The notes under the pieces: generated by a model
The model's database searches: none
What the model saw: the letters and a program-made list of their open reading frames with translations, nothing else
What the model was told of the DNA's origin: nothing
Position numbers and translations under genes: made by a program
In this document: positions 1-5,734 of the stretch, in pieces
Numbering within the stretch: the stretch's first letter is position 1
Layout of the letters: each line of letters begins with the position of its first letter
From: Cloacibacillus sp.
GTDB lineage: Bacteria > Synergistota > Synergistia > Synergistales > Synergistaceae
Reading direction: 5' to 3'
Length of the DNA: 5,866 bases
Assembly (NCBI RefSeq): GCF_020860125.1
Contig: NZ_JAJBUX010000117.1
Location: forward strand, 1-5,866

Positions 1-1
1 G

Positions 2-268
2 GCGAAAGTAAATGTGATATGCCGCTGTGAAGAGATAGAGATCGACGAGATCCGCGAGTGGATTGCGCGCGGTTACGACACCTTTGACGAGCTTAAGAGA
101 GAGCTCCGCGTCGGCATGGGACCATGCCAGGGACGCGGATGCCGCGACATCATCCTGCGCGAGATCTCGAAAGCCACCGGCAAACCCGTATCGGAGATCG
201 CCCCAGGAACGATGAGACCCCCCGTAAAGCCGATAAAGCTCAGCCTCCTTGCTGAGGACTGCGAATAG
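2..268 (+). CDS. BFD-type [2Fe-2S] protein, electron-transfer subunit of an amino-acid dehydrogenase (PdhF/HcnA-like), probably 5' partial
   Basis: Small iron-sulfur protein that likely passes electrons between the flavin subunits of a multimeric amino-acid dehydrogenase or oxidase. Counting from the GTG at 14, the cluster ligands are Cys3 and Cys5 (CRC) and Cys38 and Cys43 (PCQGRGC). This is the CxC-x32-CxxxxC spacing of the Fer2_BFD domain. The GMGxCQGRxC block and the tail RPPVKPIKLSLLA are typical of BFD subunits of the HcnA/OoxA/PdhF type. The frame is open to the left edge (AKVN precedes VICRC) and no convincing ribosome site precedes GTG 14. The true start is therefore probably outside the window, and I cannot exclude that this is the C-terminal BFD domain of a larger subunit. 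The stop at 266-268 overlaps the Shine-Dalgarno of the next gene, so the two are co-transcribed and probably form one complex. The family call is firm; the substrate is not readable from the sequence. Confidence 0.85.
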   Translation, partial: AKVNVICRCEEIEIDEIREWIARGYDTFDELKRELRVGMGPCQGRGCRDIILREISKATGKPVSEIAPGTMRPPVKPIKLSLLAEDCE

Positions 269-274
269 GAGGTG
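267..274 (+). promoter_or_regulatory. Strong ribosome binding site of the FAD oxidoreductase gene
   Basis: AGGAGGTG is a near-perfect anti-16S match and lies 6 nt before ATG 281. It overlaps the TAG stop of the upstream gene. It decides the start: an in-frame GTG at 272 lies inside this site and is therefore not the initiator. Confidence 0.85.
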
Positions 275-280
275 CAGAAG

Positions 281-1429
281 ATGGATTTCCCGAAAACAGC
301 TGATGTCGTCATCATCGGCGGCGGCGTCGTAGGAACCGCCACCGCGTATTACCTTGCAAAATCAGGAAGAAAGAATGTCGTTCTGCTCGAAAAGAATACC
401 GTCTGCTCCGGCTCCACGGGCCGCTGCGGCGCCGGTATCCGCGCGCAGTGGGGCCTTGAGCTCAACTGCCGCATGGCTCTCGCCTGCCTCGACACCTTCG
501 AGCAGCTCGACGAAGAACTCGGACTGCCCACCGGCCTCAATCAGGGCGGATACCTGCTCGTCGCCTACAAAGAGAAGGAATGGGAGCAGTTCAAGAAAAA
601 CGTCGAGCTCCAGCACTCCCTCGGCATCATGACCGAGGCCTTCACGGACGTCAAACGCGCGCAGGAGATCTGCCCCGGCGTAGCGGTCGACGACGCGCTG
701 GGCTTCACCTACTACAGCAGGGACGGCCACGCCGACCCCTTCCTTACGACCTTCGCCTTCCAGGAGGCGGCAAAACGCCACGAAGCGAAGTTCTGCAAAT
801 TCACCGAAGTGACCGGCCTCAAAACCGAGGGCGGCAAGATCAAGGCCGTTGAGACCAACCACGGCACCATTGAGTGCGGCAGCGTCATCAACTGCGCCGG
901 CGCCTGGGCGCAGGATATCGCGGCAATGGCCGGCATCAAGCTCCCGAACTGGGCCGAGCGCCACGAGATCCTCATCACGGAACCGGTGGACCCGGGCGTA
1001 TGCCCGCCGATGCTCATGAGCTTCAGCGGAAACTACTACATCCAGCAGCGTCCCCACGGCTCGATCATCGCCGGTGAGAGCCCCGCGCACGAACCGCTTC
1101 TCGGATACACCTCAACGGTACATTCGGTGGCAAGCATCGCGCGCACCATCATCAAGCTGCTGCCGCGGGCGAAGAACATCCGCGTCGTGCGCCAGTGGGC
1201 CGGCTACTACGACATGACCCCGGACGCCGCCTCGATACTCGGCGAGACCGACGTGAAGAACTTCTGGCACGCGACGGGCTTCTCCGGCCACGGATTCATG
1301 CTCGGACCGGTCGCGGGACAGGTCATGACGGCGCTCCTCAACGGAGACAAGCCGCCTATCGACCCCACGATCATGGACTACAGAAGATTTGAGCGCGGCG
1401 AAAAGATCGTTGAGCCGAACGTCGTTTAA
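281..1429 (+). CDS. FAD-dependent amino-acid dehydrogenase, DAO family (sarcosine oxidase beta / PdhB / HcnC-like)
   Basis: A 382-residue flavoenzyme of the D-amino-acid oxidase (DAO) superfamily, expected to oxidise an amino acid or N-substituted amine and hand electrons to the neighbouring [2Fe-2S] protein. The N-terminal Rossmann dinucleotide site is VVIIGGGVVG (Gly13, Gly15, Gly18), followed by LLEK with Glu37 placed to bind the ADP ribose. The next block, GSTGRCGAGIR (44-54), is the flavin-contact motif of the sarcosine oxidase beta/PdhB group. The C-terminal FAD contact is ATGFSGHGFMLGP (about residues 330-342), preceded by WAGYYDMTPD. The length is normal for single-FAD beta subunits (about 370-390). 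The ATG at 281 is chosen because an excellent Shine-Dalgarno sits 6 nt upstream. No signal peptide or membrane segment is seen, so it is cytosolic or peripheral. Cys49 replaces the Asn often seen at this position. Candidate substrates include proline, sarcosine, glycine or opines; the sequence does not say which. It is the last gene of its operon, followed by a terminator. Confidence 0.88.
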   Translation: MDFPKTADVVIIGGGVVGTATAYYLAKSGRKNVVLLEKNTVCSGSTGRCGAGIRAQWGLELNCRMALACLDTFEQLDEELGLPTGLNQGGYLLVAYKEKEWEQFKKNVELQHSLGIMTEAFTDVKRAQEICPGVAVDDALGFTYYSRDGHADPFLTTFAFQEAAKRHEAKFCKFTEVTGLKTEGGKIKAVETNHGTIECGSVINCAGAWAQDIAAMAGIKLPNWAERHEILITEPVDPGVCPPMLMSFSGNYYIQQRPHGSIIAGESPAHEPLLGYTSTVHSVASIARTIIKLLPRAKNIRVVRQWAGYYDMTPDAASILGETDVKNFWHATGFSGHGFMLGPVAGQVMTALLNGDKPPIDPTIMDYRRFERGEKIVEPNVV

Positions 1430-1457
1430 CATCTCTGTCTCTCATTTCCCCTATATG

Positions 1458-1487
1458 AAAACGGCCGCCCCCTGCGGCCGTTTTTTT
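1458..1487 (+). terminator. Rho-independent terminator of the amino-acid dehydrogenase operon
   Basis: A perfect 11-bp stem (1458-1468 paired with 1474-1484; core ACGGCCGC / GCGGCCGT) with a CCCCT loop runs into seven T's at 1481-1487. It lies 28 nt after the oxidoreductase stop. The A-rich 5' side could also serve as a weaker terminator in the other direction. Confidence 0.93.
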
Positions 1488-1496
1488 GTTATAAAC

Positions 1497-1520
1497 TACT
1501 AAGCGGCCTTAGGTATTTTT
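1497..1520 (+). other. Short hairpin followed by a T run, possible back-up terminator or leader element
   Basis: CTAAG (1499-1503) and CTTAG (1508-1512) form a 5-bp stem with a CGGC loop. The stem can be extended by TA/TA if G1513 bulges, and it is followed by TTTTT at 1516-1520. It is weak compared with the terminator just upstream and overlaps the candidate -10 region of the next small gene. Confidence 0.3.
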
Positions 1521-1525
1521 ATAAT
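1520..1525 (+). promoter_or_regulatory. Candidate -10 box for the small membrane protein gene
   Basis: An exact TATAAT lies in AT-rich DNA about 60 nt before the small ORF. No acceptable -35 hexamer is found 16-18 nt upstream (TACTAA at 17 nt is poor), so this is only a candidate. A second AT-rich possibility is TATATT at 1547-1552. Confidence 0.3.
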
Positions 1526-1570
1526 ATATTTCTCCGCCGTCTGATTTATATTACCGTAAGTAAAGATACA

Positions 1571-1576
1571 AAGGAG
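1571..1576 (+). promoter_or_regulatory. Ribosome binding site of the 47-residue micro-protein
   Basis: AAGGAG lies 10 nt before ATG 1587. An earlier ATG at 1579 is only 2 nt from this site and opens a two-codon ORF (ATG-CTG-TAA) whose stop overlaps the 1587 start as TAATG. The 1587 start is therefore the functional one. Confidence 0.6.
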
Positions 1577-1586
1577 AAATGCTGTA

Positions 1587-1730
1587 ATGTGGTACGTCAA
1601 CATGGTGCTCTGGCTCGGAACGATATTCGGTTTTTTCAGCTGGGCGCTCTTCCGAATATATAAGGCGGAAAAACTTAAAAAGGTGGAAAAAACGGAGCGT
1701 ACAGCGGCAAGGCCGGCAGGGCACAGATAG
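1587..1730 (+). CDS. Small single-pass membrane protein, 47 residues, unknown function
   Basis: This short gene is not recognised as a known family. The product starts MWYVNMVLWLGTIFGFF. It has one strong hydrophobic segment at about residues 4-24, then an interface-like aromatic stretch (FRIYKAEK) and a highly basic tail with many Lys and Arg. By the positive-inside rule the tail should face the cytoplasm. Support for coding comes from the Shine-Dalgarno at 1571-1576, its isolation after a strong terminator with its own AT-rich upstream region, and an uninterrupted TM-plus-basic-tail layout. Candidate roles include an accessory subunit of a membrane complex, a CcoQ-like small subunit or a regulatory micro-protein, but nothing in the sequence singles one out. 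It converges with purA on the opposite strand, with 83 bp between the two stops. Confidence 0.6.
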   Translation: MWYVNMVLWLGTIFGFFSWALFRIYKAEKLKKVEKTERTAARPAGHR

Positions 1731-1750
1731 CCGGCGGCCCCGCAAAACGC

Positions 1751-1781
1751 GGCGCGGCCCCTCTTAGCGGGGAGCCGCGCC
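1751..1781 (-). terminator. GC-rich hairpin between convergent genes, probable purA terminator
   Basis: GGCGCGGC (1751-1758) pairs with GCCGCGCC (1774-1781). The stem is extended by CCC/GGG across a bulged A1773, leaving a loop around TCTTAGCG. On the - strand, TTTT follows two bases after the stem, a weak U tract suiting termination after purA (stop at 1814). On the + strand no U tract follows, so if it also ends the micro-protein transcript it does so without a classical tail. Confidence 0.55.
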
Positions 1782-1813
1782 CATCGTATATTTACCTTTA
1801 GCCGCCGCGAGTC

Positions 1814-3100
1814 CTATATCCCGCGCTCGATCGTATCCTCGCGGCTGACGCCGACGCCGATGAGGAGGATCGGGGTCTTTACGCGCTCCTCGATGAAGCG
1901 CACATAGTCCCGCGCCTCCTTGGGCAGCTCCTCGAAGCGGCGGCAGCGTGAAATATCGCTCTTCCAGCCGGGCAGCGTCTCATAGACCGGCTTCGCCTTC
2001 GCGAGCTCGGCGCAGCTGCTCGGGAAGTGTCCGCGTATCTTTCCGTCTATCTCGTAGGCGGTGCAGATCTTTATCTCGTCAAAGCCGTCGAGGACGTCGA
2101 GCTTCGTGAGGGCGATGCCGTCCAGGCCGTTCACCTTCACCGCGTAATCCACGGCCACGAGGTCGCACCAGCCGCAGCGGCGCGGGCGGCCCGTCGTAGC
2201 GCCGAACTCGCCGCCCTTTGAGCGCAGCAGTTCGCCGGTCGCTCCGAGCTCCTCCGTCGGGAAGGGGCCCTCTCCGACGCGGGTGCAGTAGGCCTTGGTG
2301 ACGCCGATCACGCGGTCGATGCGCGAGGGGCCGATGCCCGCGCCCATGCAGGCGCCGCCGGCGCAGGGGCTCGAGCTGGTGACGAAGGGATATGTCCCGT
2401 AGTCGACATCAAGCAGCGTCGCCTGCGCGCCCTCAAAGAGAATATTCTCTCCCGCGCATGCGGCCCTGTCTATCTCAAGGAACGATTCTCCCAGCATCGG
2501 CGCGAGACGCTCGCCCCACTTGAGGGCCTTCGCGTACATCTCCGCAAAGTCGAGAGGCTCGGCGCCGTATATCTTCGTGAGAATGTCGTTCTTTATTTTG
2601 AGCGTGCGTGACAGCTTGTCGCGCAGGATATCGGGGTTGACCAGGTCCTCGGCGCGGATGCCGATGCGTTCATACTTATCCGCGTAGCAGGGGCCGATGC
2701 CGCGTCCGGTGGTGCCGATCTTGGTCCCCTCGCAGCGCTCCCCCTCGGCGAGCCTGTCAATGAGCTTGTGGTAGGGCATGACGATGTGCGTGCCGTGGCT
2801 CACGACGAGACGCGCCAGCCTCTTGCCGCGCGCCGCGAGGCCGTCAAGCTCCTCAAAGAGCGTCTCGGGGTCCATCACGACGCCGTTTCCTATCACACAG
2901 GTCTTACCGGGATAGAGTATGCCGGAGGGCAGAAGGTGGAATACATACTTCTCATTGTCGACGACGACGGTGTGACCCGCGTTCGCGCCGCCCTGATAGC
3001 GGACGATGACCCCCGCCTGCGCGGCGAGCACGTCGACCACGCGGCCCTTGCCCTCGTCTCCCCACTGTACTCCCAGAACAATATCTGTGCGACCTTTCAT
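1814..3100 (-). CDS. purA: Adenylosuccinate synthetase
   Basis: Cytosolic enzyme that joins IMP and aspartate using GTP to give adenylosuccinate, the first committed step from IMP to AMP. The 428-residue length is standard for bacteria. Landmarks are VLGVQWGDEGKGR (8-20) with catalytic Asp15, GANAGHT (38-44) with catalytic His43, GTTGRGIGP (129-137), EGAQATLLDVDYGTYPF (223-239), GATTGRPRRCGW (300-311), LTKLDVLDG (331-339) with the guanine-binding TKLD, and LIGVGVSREDTI (413-424). All expected catalytic and nucleotide-binding blocks are present. The start chosen is ATG at 3100, 8 nt after the Shine-Dalgarno GAGGTG (3114-3109). An in-frame GTG at 3109 lies inside that site and is rejected. A dedicated promoter lies at 3167-3195. 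No defect is seen. Confidence 0.97.
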   Translation of the reverse strand: MKGRTDIVLGVQWGDEGKGRVVDVLAAQAGVIVRYQGGANAGHTVVVDNEKYVFHLLPSGILYPGKTCVIGNGVVMDPETLFEELDGLAARGKRLARLVVSHGTHIVMPYHKLIDRLAEGERCEGTKIGTTGRGIGPCYADKYERIGIRAEDLVNPDILRDKLSRTLKIKNDILTKIYGAEPLDFAEMYAKALKWGERLAPMLGESFLEIDRAACAGENILFEGAQATLLDVDYGTYPFVTSSSPCAGGACMGAGIGPSRIDRVIGVTKAYCTRVGEGPFPTEELGATGELLRSKGGEFGATTGRPRRCGWCDLVAVDYAVKVNGLDGIALTKLDVLDGFDEIKICTAYEIDGKIRGHFPSSCAELAKAKPVYETLPGWKSDISRCRRFEELPKEARDYVRFIEERVKTPILLIGVGVSREDTIERGI

Positions 3101-3108
3101 TGAAAACA

Positions 3109-3114
3109 CCTCTT
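3109..3114 (-). promoter_or_regulatory. Ribosome binding site deciding the purA start
   Basis: On the - strand, GAGGTG (within AAAGAGGTG) stands 8 nt before ATG 3100. It also contains the GTG that would give a three-residue-longer protein, which argues for the ATG. Confidence 0.75.
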
Positions 3115-3166
3115 TAACAGATTGCCAATAGTTTTACTTCTTAACATTCTTTTCAAAAACCTCGTT

Positions 3167-3195
3167 ATTGTATCCTCTGATGTTGAGATTATCAA
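3167..3195 (-). promoter_or_regulatory. Sigma70-type promoter of purA
   Basis: On the - strand, -35 TTGATA (3195-3190) and -10 TACAAT (3172-3167) are separated by exactly 17 nt. Each hexamer is one or two mismatches from consensus. The start point would be near 3160, giving a leader of about 60 nt before the purA ATG. The -35 overlaps the stop codon of the GIY-YIG gene. An imperfect palindrome spans the spacer. Confidence 0.7.
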
Positions 3196-3199
3196 GAGG
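3174..3199. repeat. Imperfect inverted repeat over the purA promoter
   Basis: CCTCTGAT (3174-3181) mirrors ATCAAGAGG (3191-3199) with one extra A in the right arm and a 9-nt centre. It covers the -35 and most of the spacer of the purA promoter, as a repressor site could. It could equally be a weak hairpin at the end of the GIY-YIG gene. No match to a known PurR box is claimed. Confidence 0.35.
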
Positions 3200-3455
3200 T
3201 TTTATCGGAAATTTTGCGTACTTTCAGAAGTATCTTCGCGCGCCGCGTCATCTTCTTTATCGAAGCCTCACGCGACATCGCCTCCTCCTTCGTCTCAAAG
3301 CTCTCATAATAAAAGAGCTCGACGGGCAGGCGCGGGCGCGTGTACTTCGCCCCCTTCCCCGCGTTGTGGGCCTTCAGCCGCCTCTCCAGGTCGTTAGTCC
3401 AGCCGGTATAGAGGGTGCCGTCGGCGCAGCGCAGTATATAGGTATAGGCGCTCAT
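3192..3455 (-). CDS. GIY-YIG nuclease-domain protein (UPF0213/YhbQ-like)
   Basis: An 87-residue, single-domain member of the small GIY-YIG family. The two signature strands read YTYIL (4-8) and LYTG (15-18). They are followed by NDLERRLKAHN (21-31) with the conserved Arg and His positions, GKGAKYTR (33-40), and REASIKKM (62-69) carrying the metal-site Glu63. The length matches YhbQ-type stand-alone domains (about 80-100 residues) with no extra DNA-binding module. The physiological role of this family is poorly defined; DNA-processing activity is plausible from the fold. The ATG at 3455 overlaps the upstream gene's TGA as ATGA, and no Shine-Dalgarno is visible before it, so translation probably depends on coupling. 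The gene's 3' end contains the purA -35 element. Confidence 0.9.
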   Translation of the reverse strand: MSAYTYILRCADGTLYTGWTNDLERRLKAHNAGKGAKYTRPRLPVELFYYESFETKEEAMSREASIKKMTRRAKILLKVRKISDKTS

Positions 3456-3781
3456 ATTGAAAAGGTGCCGGGGGCGTCTCTCTCGAACCGGTGATGGCCG
3501 GGCCCGTCATGGAAGAGGTAGTAGAAGAAATCCCAGAGCCCCTCTTCGTCAAACTCATAAAAGAAATCGCAGCAGCCGGAGAGCAGCCAGTAGGACAGGC
3601 CGGTGAAGGCGGAGAAATGCGCCGCGAACTCCGCGCCGCTTCCCGCGGAGAGATAATCCCGCGCCTGCTCAAGCAGCGGAACGCCGCTCTCGCCGAAGAT
3701 GGCCCCCCCGACAAAGGGAACGCCGACGAACAGCACGGCGGTGAGAACCATAAGGATCACAACTTTTTTATCTATCATCAT
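3452..3781 (-). CDS. Hypothetical membrane-anchored protein, 109 residues
   Basis: Not a family I recognise. The N-terminus (MMIDKKVVILMVLTAVLFVG) begins with Lys residues and a hydrophobic stretch at about 6-29, consistent with an uncleaved signal anchor. The rest would lie outside the membrane and is rich in aromatic and acidic residues. It includes a Cys-Cys pair (SGCCDFFYEF, about 68-77) and WDFFYYLFHD, then a hydrophilic tail. A second weakly hydrophobic segment around residues 59-70 is possible. The start may be ATG 3781 or 3778; only GGGG (in GTGGGGCG) precedes it as a poor ribosome site. It sits about 10 nt after the glmS terminator T-run, with no room for a promoter between. It overlaps the GIY-YIG gene by 4 nt, which suggests the pair is translated together. 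Coding is supported by the coupling and the clean hydrophobic leader; function is unknown. Confidence 0.65.
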   Translation of the reverse strand: MMIDKKVVILMVLTAVLFVGVPFVGGAIFGESGVPLLEQARDYLSAGSGAEFAAHFSAFTGLSYWLLSGCCDFFYEFDEEGLWDFFYYLFHDGPGHHRFERDAPGTFSI

Positions 3782-3792
3782 TATCGCCCCAC

Positions 3793-3830
3793 AAAAAGAA
3801 GAACAGGCGGAAGAGCTCCGCCTGTCTTCT
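3793..3830 (-). terminator. Rho-independent terminator of glmS
   Basis: Read on the - strand, ACAGGCGGA (3825-3817) pairs with TCCGCCTGT (3811-3803) around a 5-nt loop. The stem can be extended by AGAAG/CTTCT across one bulged base, and TTCTTTTTGT follows. It begins about 15 nt after the glmS stop and ends roughly 10 nt before the next ORF on the same strand. Confidence 0.88.
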
Positions 3831-3845
3831 GGTTCTTTCGTTTAT

Positions 3846-5672
3846 TTACTCGACGGTGACGCTCTTTGCGAGGTTTCGCGGCATATCGATGTCACAGCCG
3901 CGCTGCCGCGCGATATAGTAGGCGAAGAGCTGGAGCGGGATGATCGCGATGAAGGGGAAGAGCTCCGGCTCCGTCTCGGGCGTAAAGATGACGTGCTTCG
4001 TATAGTGCCCGATCTCCCCGTCGCCTTCGGTGGCGATCGCGATGATCGGAGACTTGCGCGCCATCGATTCCTCAATGTTGGAGATGGTCTTCTCCCAGAG
4101 GGCGTTCTTCGGGACAAGGGCAACCACCGGCAGCTCCTTGTCCAGCAGCGCGATCGGCCCGTGCTTCATCTCGCCCGCGGGATAGGCCTCCGCGTGGAGA
4201 TAGGATATCTCCTTCAGCTTCAGCGCACCCTCAAGCGCAGGCGGATAGGCGAGGCCGCGTCCGATGAAGAAGAAGCCGCGCGCGTCCGCGAAATCGCGGG
4301 CCAGCGCCTCGATCTCCTTCTCCTTGGAAAGCATCGTCGCAAGCTTGCCGGGAATATCCATCAGCGCCGCGGTGAGCCGTCTCTCCGTATCGGGCTTCAG
4401 ATCGCCGCGCAGCTTCGCGAGATAGAGGCCGAGCAGCGTCAGTACCGTCATCTGCGCGGTGAAGGTCTTCGTCGCCGCGACGCCGATCTCCGGGCCGGCG
4501 GGGGTGATCAGCGCCTCTCCCACCTCGCGGTGGATCGTCGAGCCGCGTACATTCGTGATCACCAGACACTTCGCGCCGTGCTCCTTCGCGAGACGCGCCG
4601 CGTGCAGCGTGTCCGCCGTCTCTCCCGACTGAGAGACGAACACCGCCAGCGTCTCCTCGTCGATCGGGATATTCCGGTACCTGTACTCCGAGGCCACCTC
4701 GGTGCGTATCTCAAAATTGCCGAGCGTCTCCATAATATGCGCCGCGACGACCGTCGCGTAATGTGAGGTGCCGCAGGCGACAAAGTGGATCTTCCGCCAC
4801 TTCGTCGCGTCCTCCTTCGTCCAGCCAAGCTCCTTGCTGAGATCGACGCTCTCGCCCGCTACGCGCCCCAGCAGCGTATGCGCCACAACCTCGGGCTGCT
4901 CGTGGATCTCCTTGAGCATGAAGTGCGGGTAAGCGCCGCGGTTCGTCATCGCCGCGTCCCAATCGAGGTGCATCGACTCCTTCGGATGTTCCGCGCCGTT
5001 GAAGTCAAAGAACTTGCAGCCCTCTTTCGTTATCTGCGCCATCTCATCGTCGTCCATAAACCAGACGTCGCGCGTATATTCCAGCAGCGCCGTAGGGTCG
5101 GAGGCGCAGAAGCCCTCGTTCTCCGCGTGGCCCACGACCAGCGGCGAGCCCTTGCGGGCCACCCATATCTCGTTCGGCTTGTCATAGAACATGATGACGA
5201 GCGCGAAGGCGCCGCGGATGCGCTTCGTCAGCTTTACGATCGCCGCCTTCGGGTCCCCGGCGTAGACATAGCCGAGGTACTGCACGGCGGATTCCGTATC
5301 CGTCTCCGTGTGGAACTTTATCCCGTGCGCCTCAAGGTCGGCGCGTATCTCGCGCGCGTTTTCGATGATGCCGTTATGCACCAGCACCACGCGGTTATCG
5401 CTTGAGACATGGGGATGGGCGTTGTTCTCCGTCACGCCGCCGTGGGTCGCCCAGCGGGTGTGGCCGATGCCGAAATCGCCCGTGAAATGTTCCTTCGCGA
5501 CCCTCTCCGCAAGCGCGGAGACCCTGCCGATCGTGCGGAGCTCCGATATTTTATTATCTTTGATAACGGCTATGCCTGCCGAATCATAGCCGCGGTATTC
5601 ATGCTTCGCGAGACCCTCGAGTATTACCTTCGTCGTATCCCTGTCTCCGATATAGCCCATGATTCCGCACAT
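3846..5672 (-). CDS. glmS: Glutamine--fructose-6-phosphate aminotransferase (isomerizing)
   Basis: Cytosolic enzyme converting fructose 6-phosphate and glutamine to glucosamine 6-phosphate and glutamate, the entry step to UDP-GlcNAc, peptidoglycan and other amino sugars. At 608 residues it is one shorter than the E. coli enzyme. The class II glutaminase domain (about 1-225) has nucleophile Cys2 (MCGI), YRGYDSAG (26-33), HTRWATHG (71-78) and HNGIIEN (99-105). Two SIS sugar-isomerase domains follow: ACGTSHYA (299-306), SQSGETADT (347-355), GPEIGVAATKTFTAQ (393-407), GRG (471-473), and EGALKLKEISYLHAEAY (481-497) with Glu488, then His504. The C-terminus is RNLAKSVTVE with Lys603. The start is fixed by the need for Cys at position 2; AAAGGA lies about 10 nt upstream, and earlier ATGs at 5683 and 5680 are out of frame. 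ACGTSHYA has His and Tyr reversed relative to the common SYHA. The enzyme appears complete and active. Confidence 0.97.
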   Translation of the reverse strand: MCGIMGYIGDRDTTKVILEGLAKHEYRGYDSAGIAVIKDNKISELRTIGRVSALAERVAKEHFTGDFGIGHTRWATHGGVTENNAHPHVSSDNRVVLVHNGIIENAREIRADLEAHGIKFHTETDTESAVQYLGYVYAGDPKAAIVKLTKRIRGAFALVIMFYDKPNEIWVARKGSPLVVGHAENEGFCASDPTALLEYTRDVWFMDDDEMAQITKEGCKFFDFNGAEHPKESMHLDWDAAMTNRGAYPHFMLKEIHEQPEVVAHTLLGRVAGESVDLSKELGWTKEDATKWRKIHFVACGTSHYATVVAAHIMETLGNFEIRTEVASEYRYRNIPIDEETLAVFVSQSGETADTLHAARLAKEHGAKCLVITNVRGSTIHREVGEALITPAGPEIGVAATKTFTAQMTVLTLLGLYLAKLRGDLKPDTERRLTAALMDIPGKLATMLSKEKEIEALARDFADARGFFFIGRGLAYPPALEGALKLKEISYLHAEAYPAGEMKHGPIALLDKELPVVALVPKNALWEKTISNIEESMARKSPIIAIATEGDGEIGHYTKHVIFTPETEPELFPFIAIIPLQLFAYYIARQRGCDIDMPRNLAKSVTVE

Positions 5673-5705
5673 TTATCCATCATCCTTTCGCCAACTGCTA
5701 AGCAC

Positions 5706-5734
5706 TATCTATTTTACAATATTTTCACAGTAAA
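5706..5734 (-). promoter_or_regulatory. Weak candidate promoter for glmS
   Basis: On the - strand, TTTACT (5734-5729) and TAGATA (5711-5706) are 17 nt apart and match consensus at about four and three of six positions. TAAAAT nearby is an alternative -10 but lacks a good -35. No better pair is seen within 190 nt of the glmS start, so the promoter may be weak, activator-dependent or use another sigma factor. Confidence 0.3.

Noticed and set aside
272..280. GTG start adding three residues to the FAD oxidoreductase
   Set aside because: This GTG lies inside the AGGAGGTG ribosome site, which serves ATG 281 with a 6-nt spacer.
362..1090. 242-codon open frame on the - strand opposite the FAD oxidoreductase
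   Set aside because: Same reverse-frame artefact; the + strand protein carries all FAD motifs and a strong Shine-Dalgarno.
1551..1745. 64-codon - strand frame over the micro-protein gene
   Set aside because: It has no ribosome site. The + strand frame in the same place has a Shine-Dalgarno and a coherent membrane protein layout.
3109..3109. GTG start giving a 431-residue PurA
   Set aside because: The GTG is part of the Shine-Dalgarno GAGGTG for ATG 3100, which gives the normal PurA N-terminus.
3122..3494. + strand frames of 91 and 108 codons over the GIY-YIG region
   Set aside because: They are antisense to a gene with a full GIY-YIG motif set, and both are low-complexity Ser/Arg-rich translations.
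3699..4766. 355-codon open frame on the + strand opposite glmS
   Set aside because: It lies antisense to an unmistakable glmS. The translation is Arg-, Leu- and Asp-rich low-complexity text typical of the reverse frame of GC-rich genes, and no ribosome site or motif is seen.
4785..5405. 206-codon + strand open frame within glmS
   Set aside because: Antisense shadow of the glutaminase domain, with no recognisable domain and skewed Arg/Val composition.
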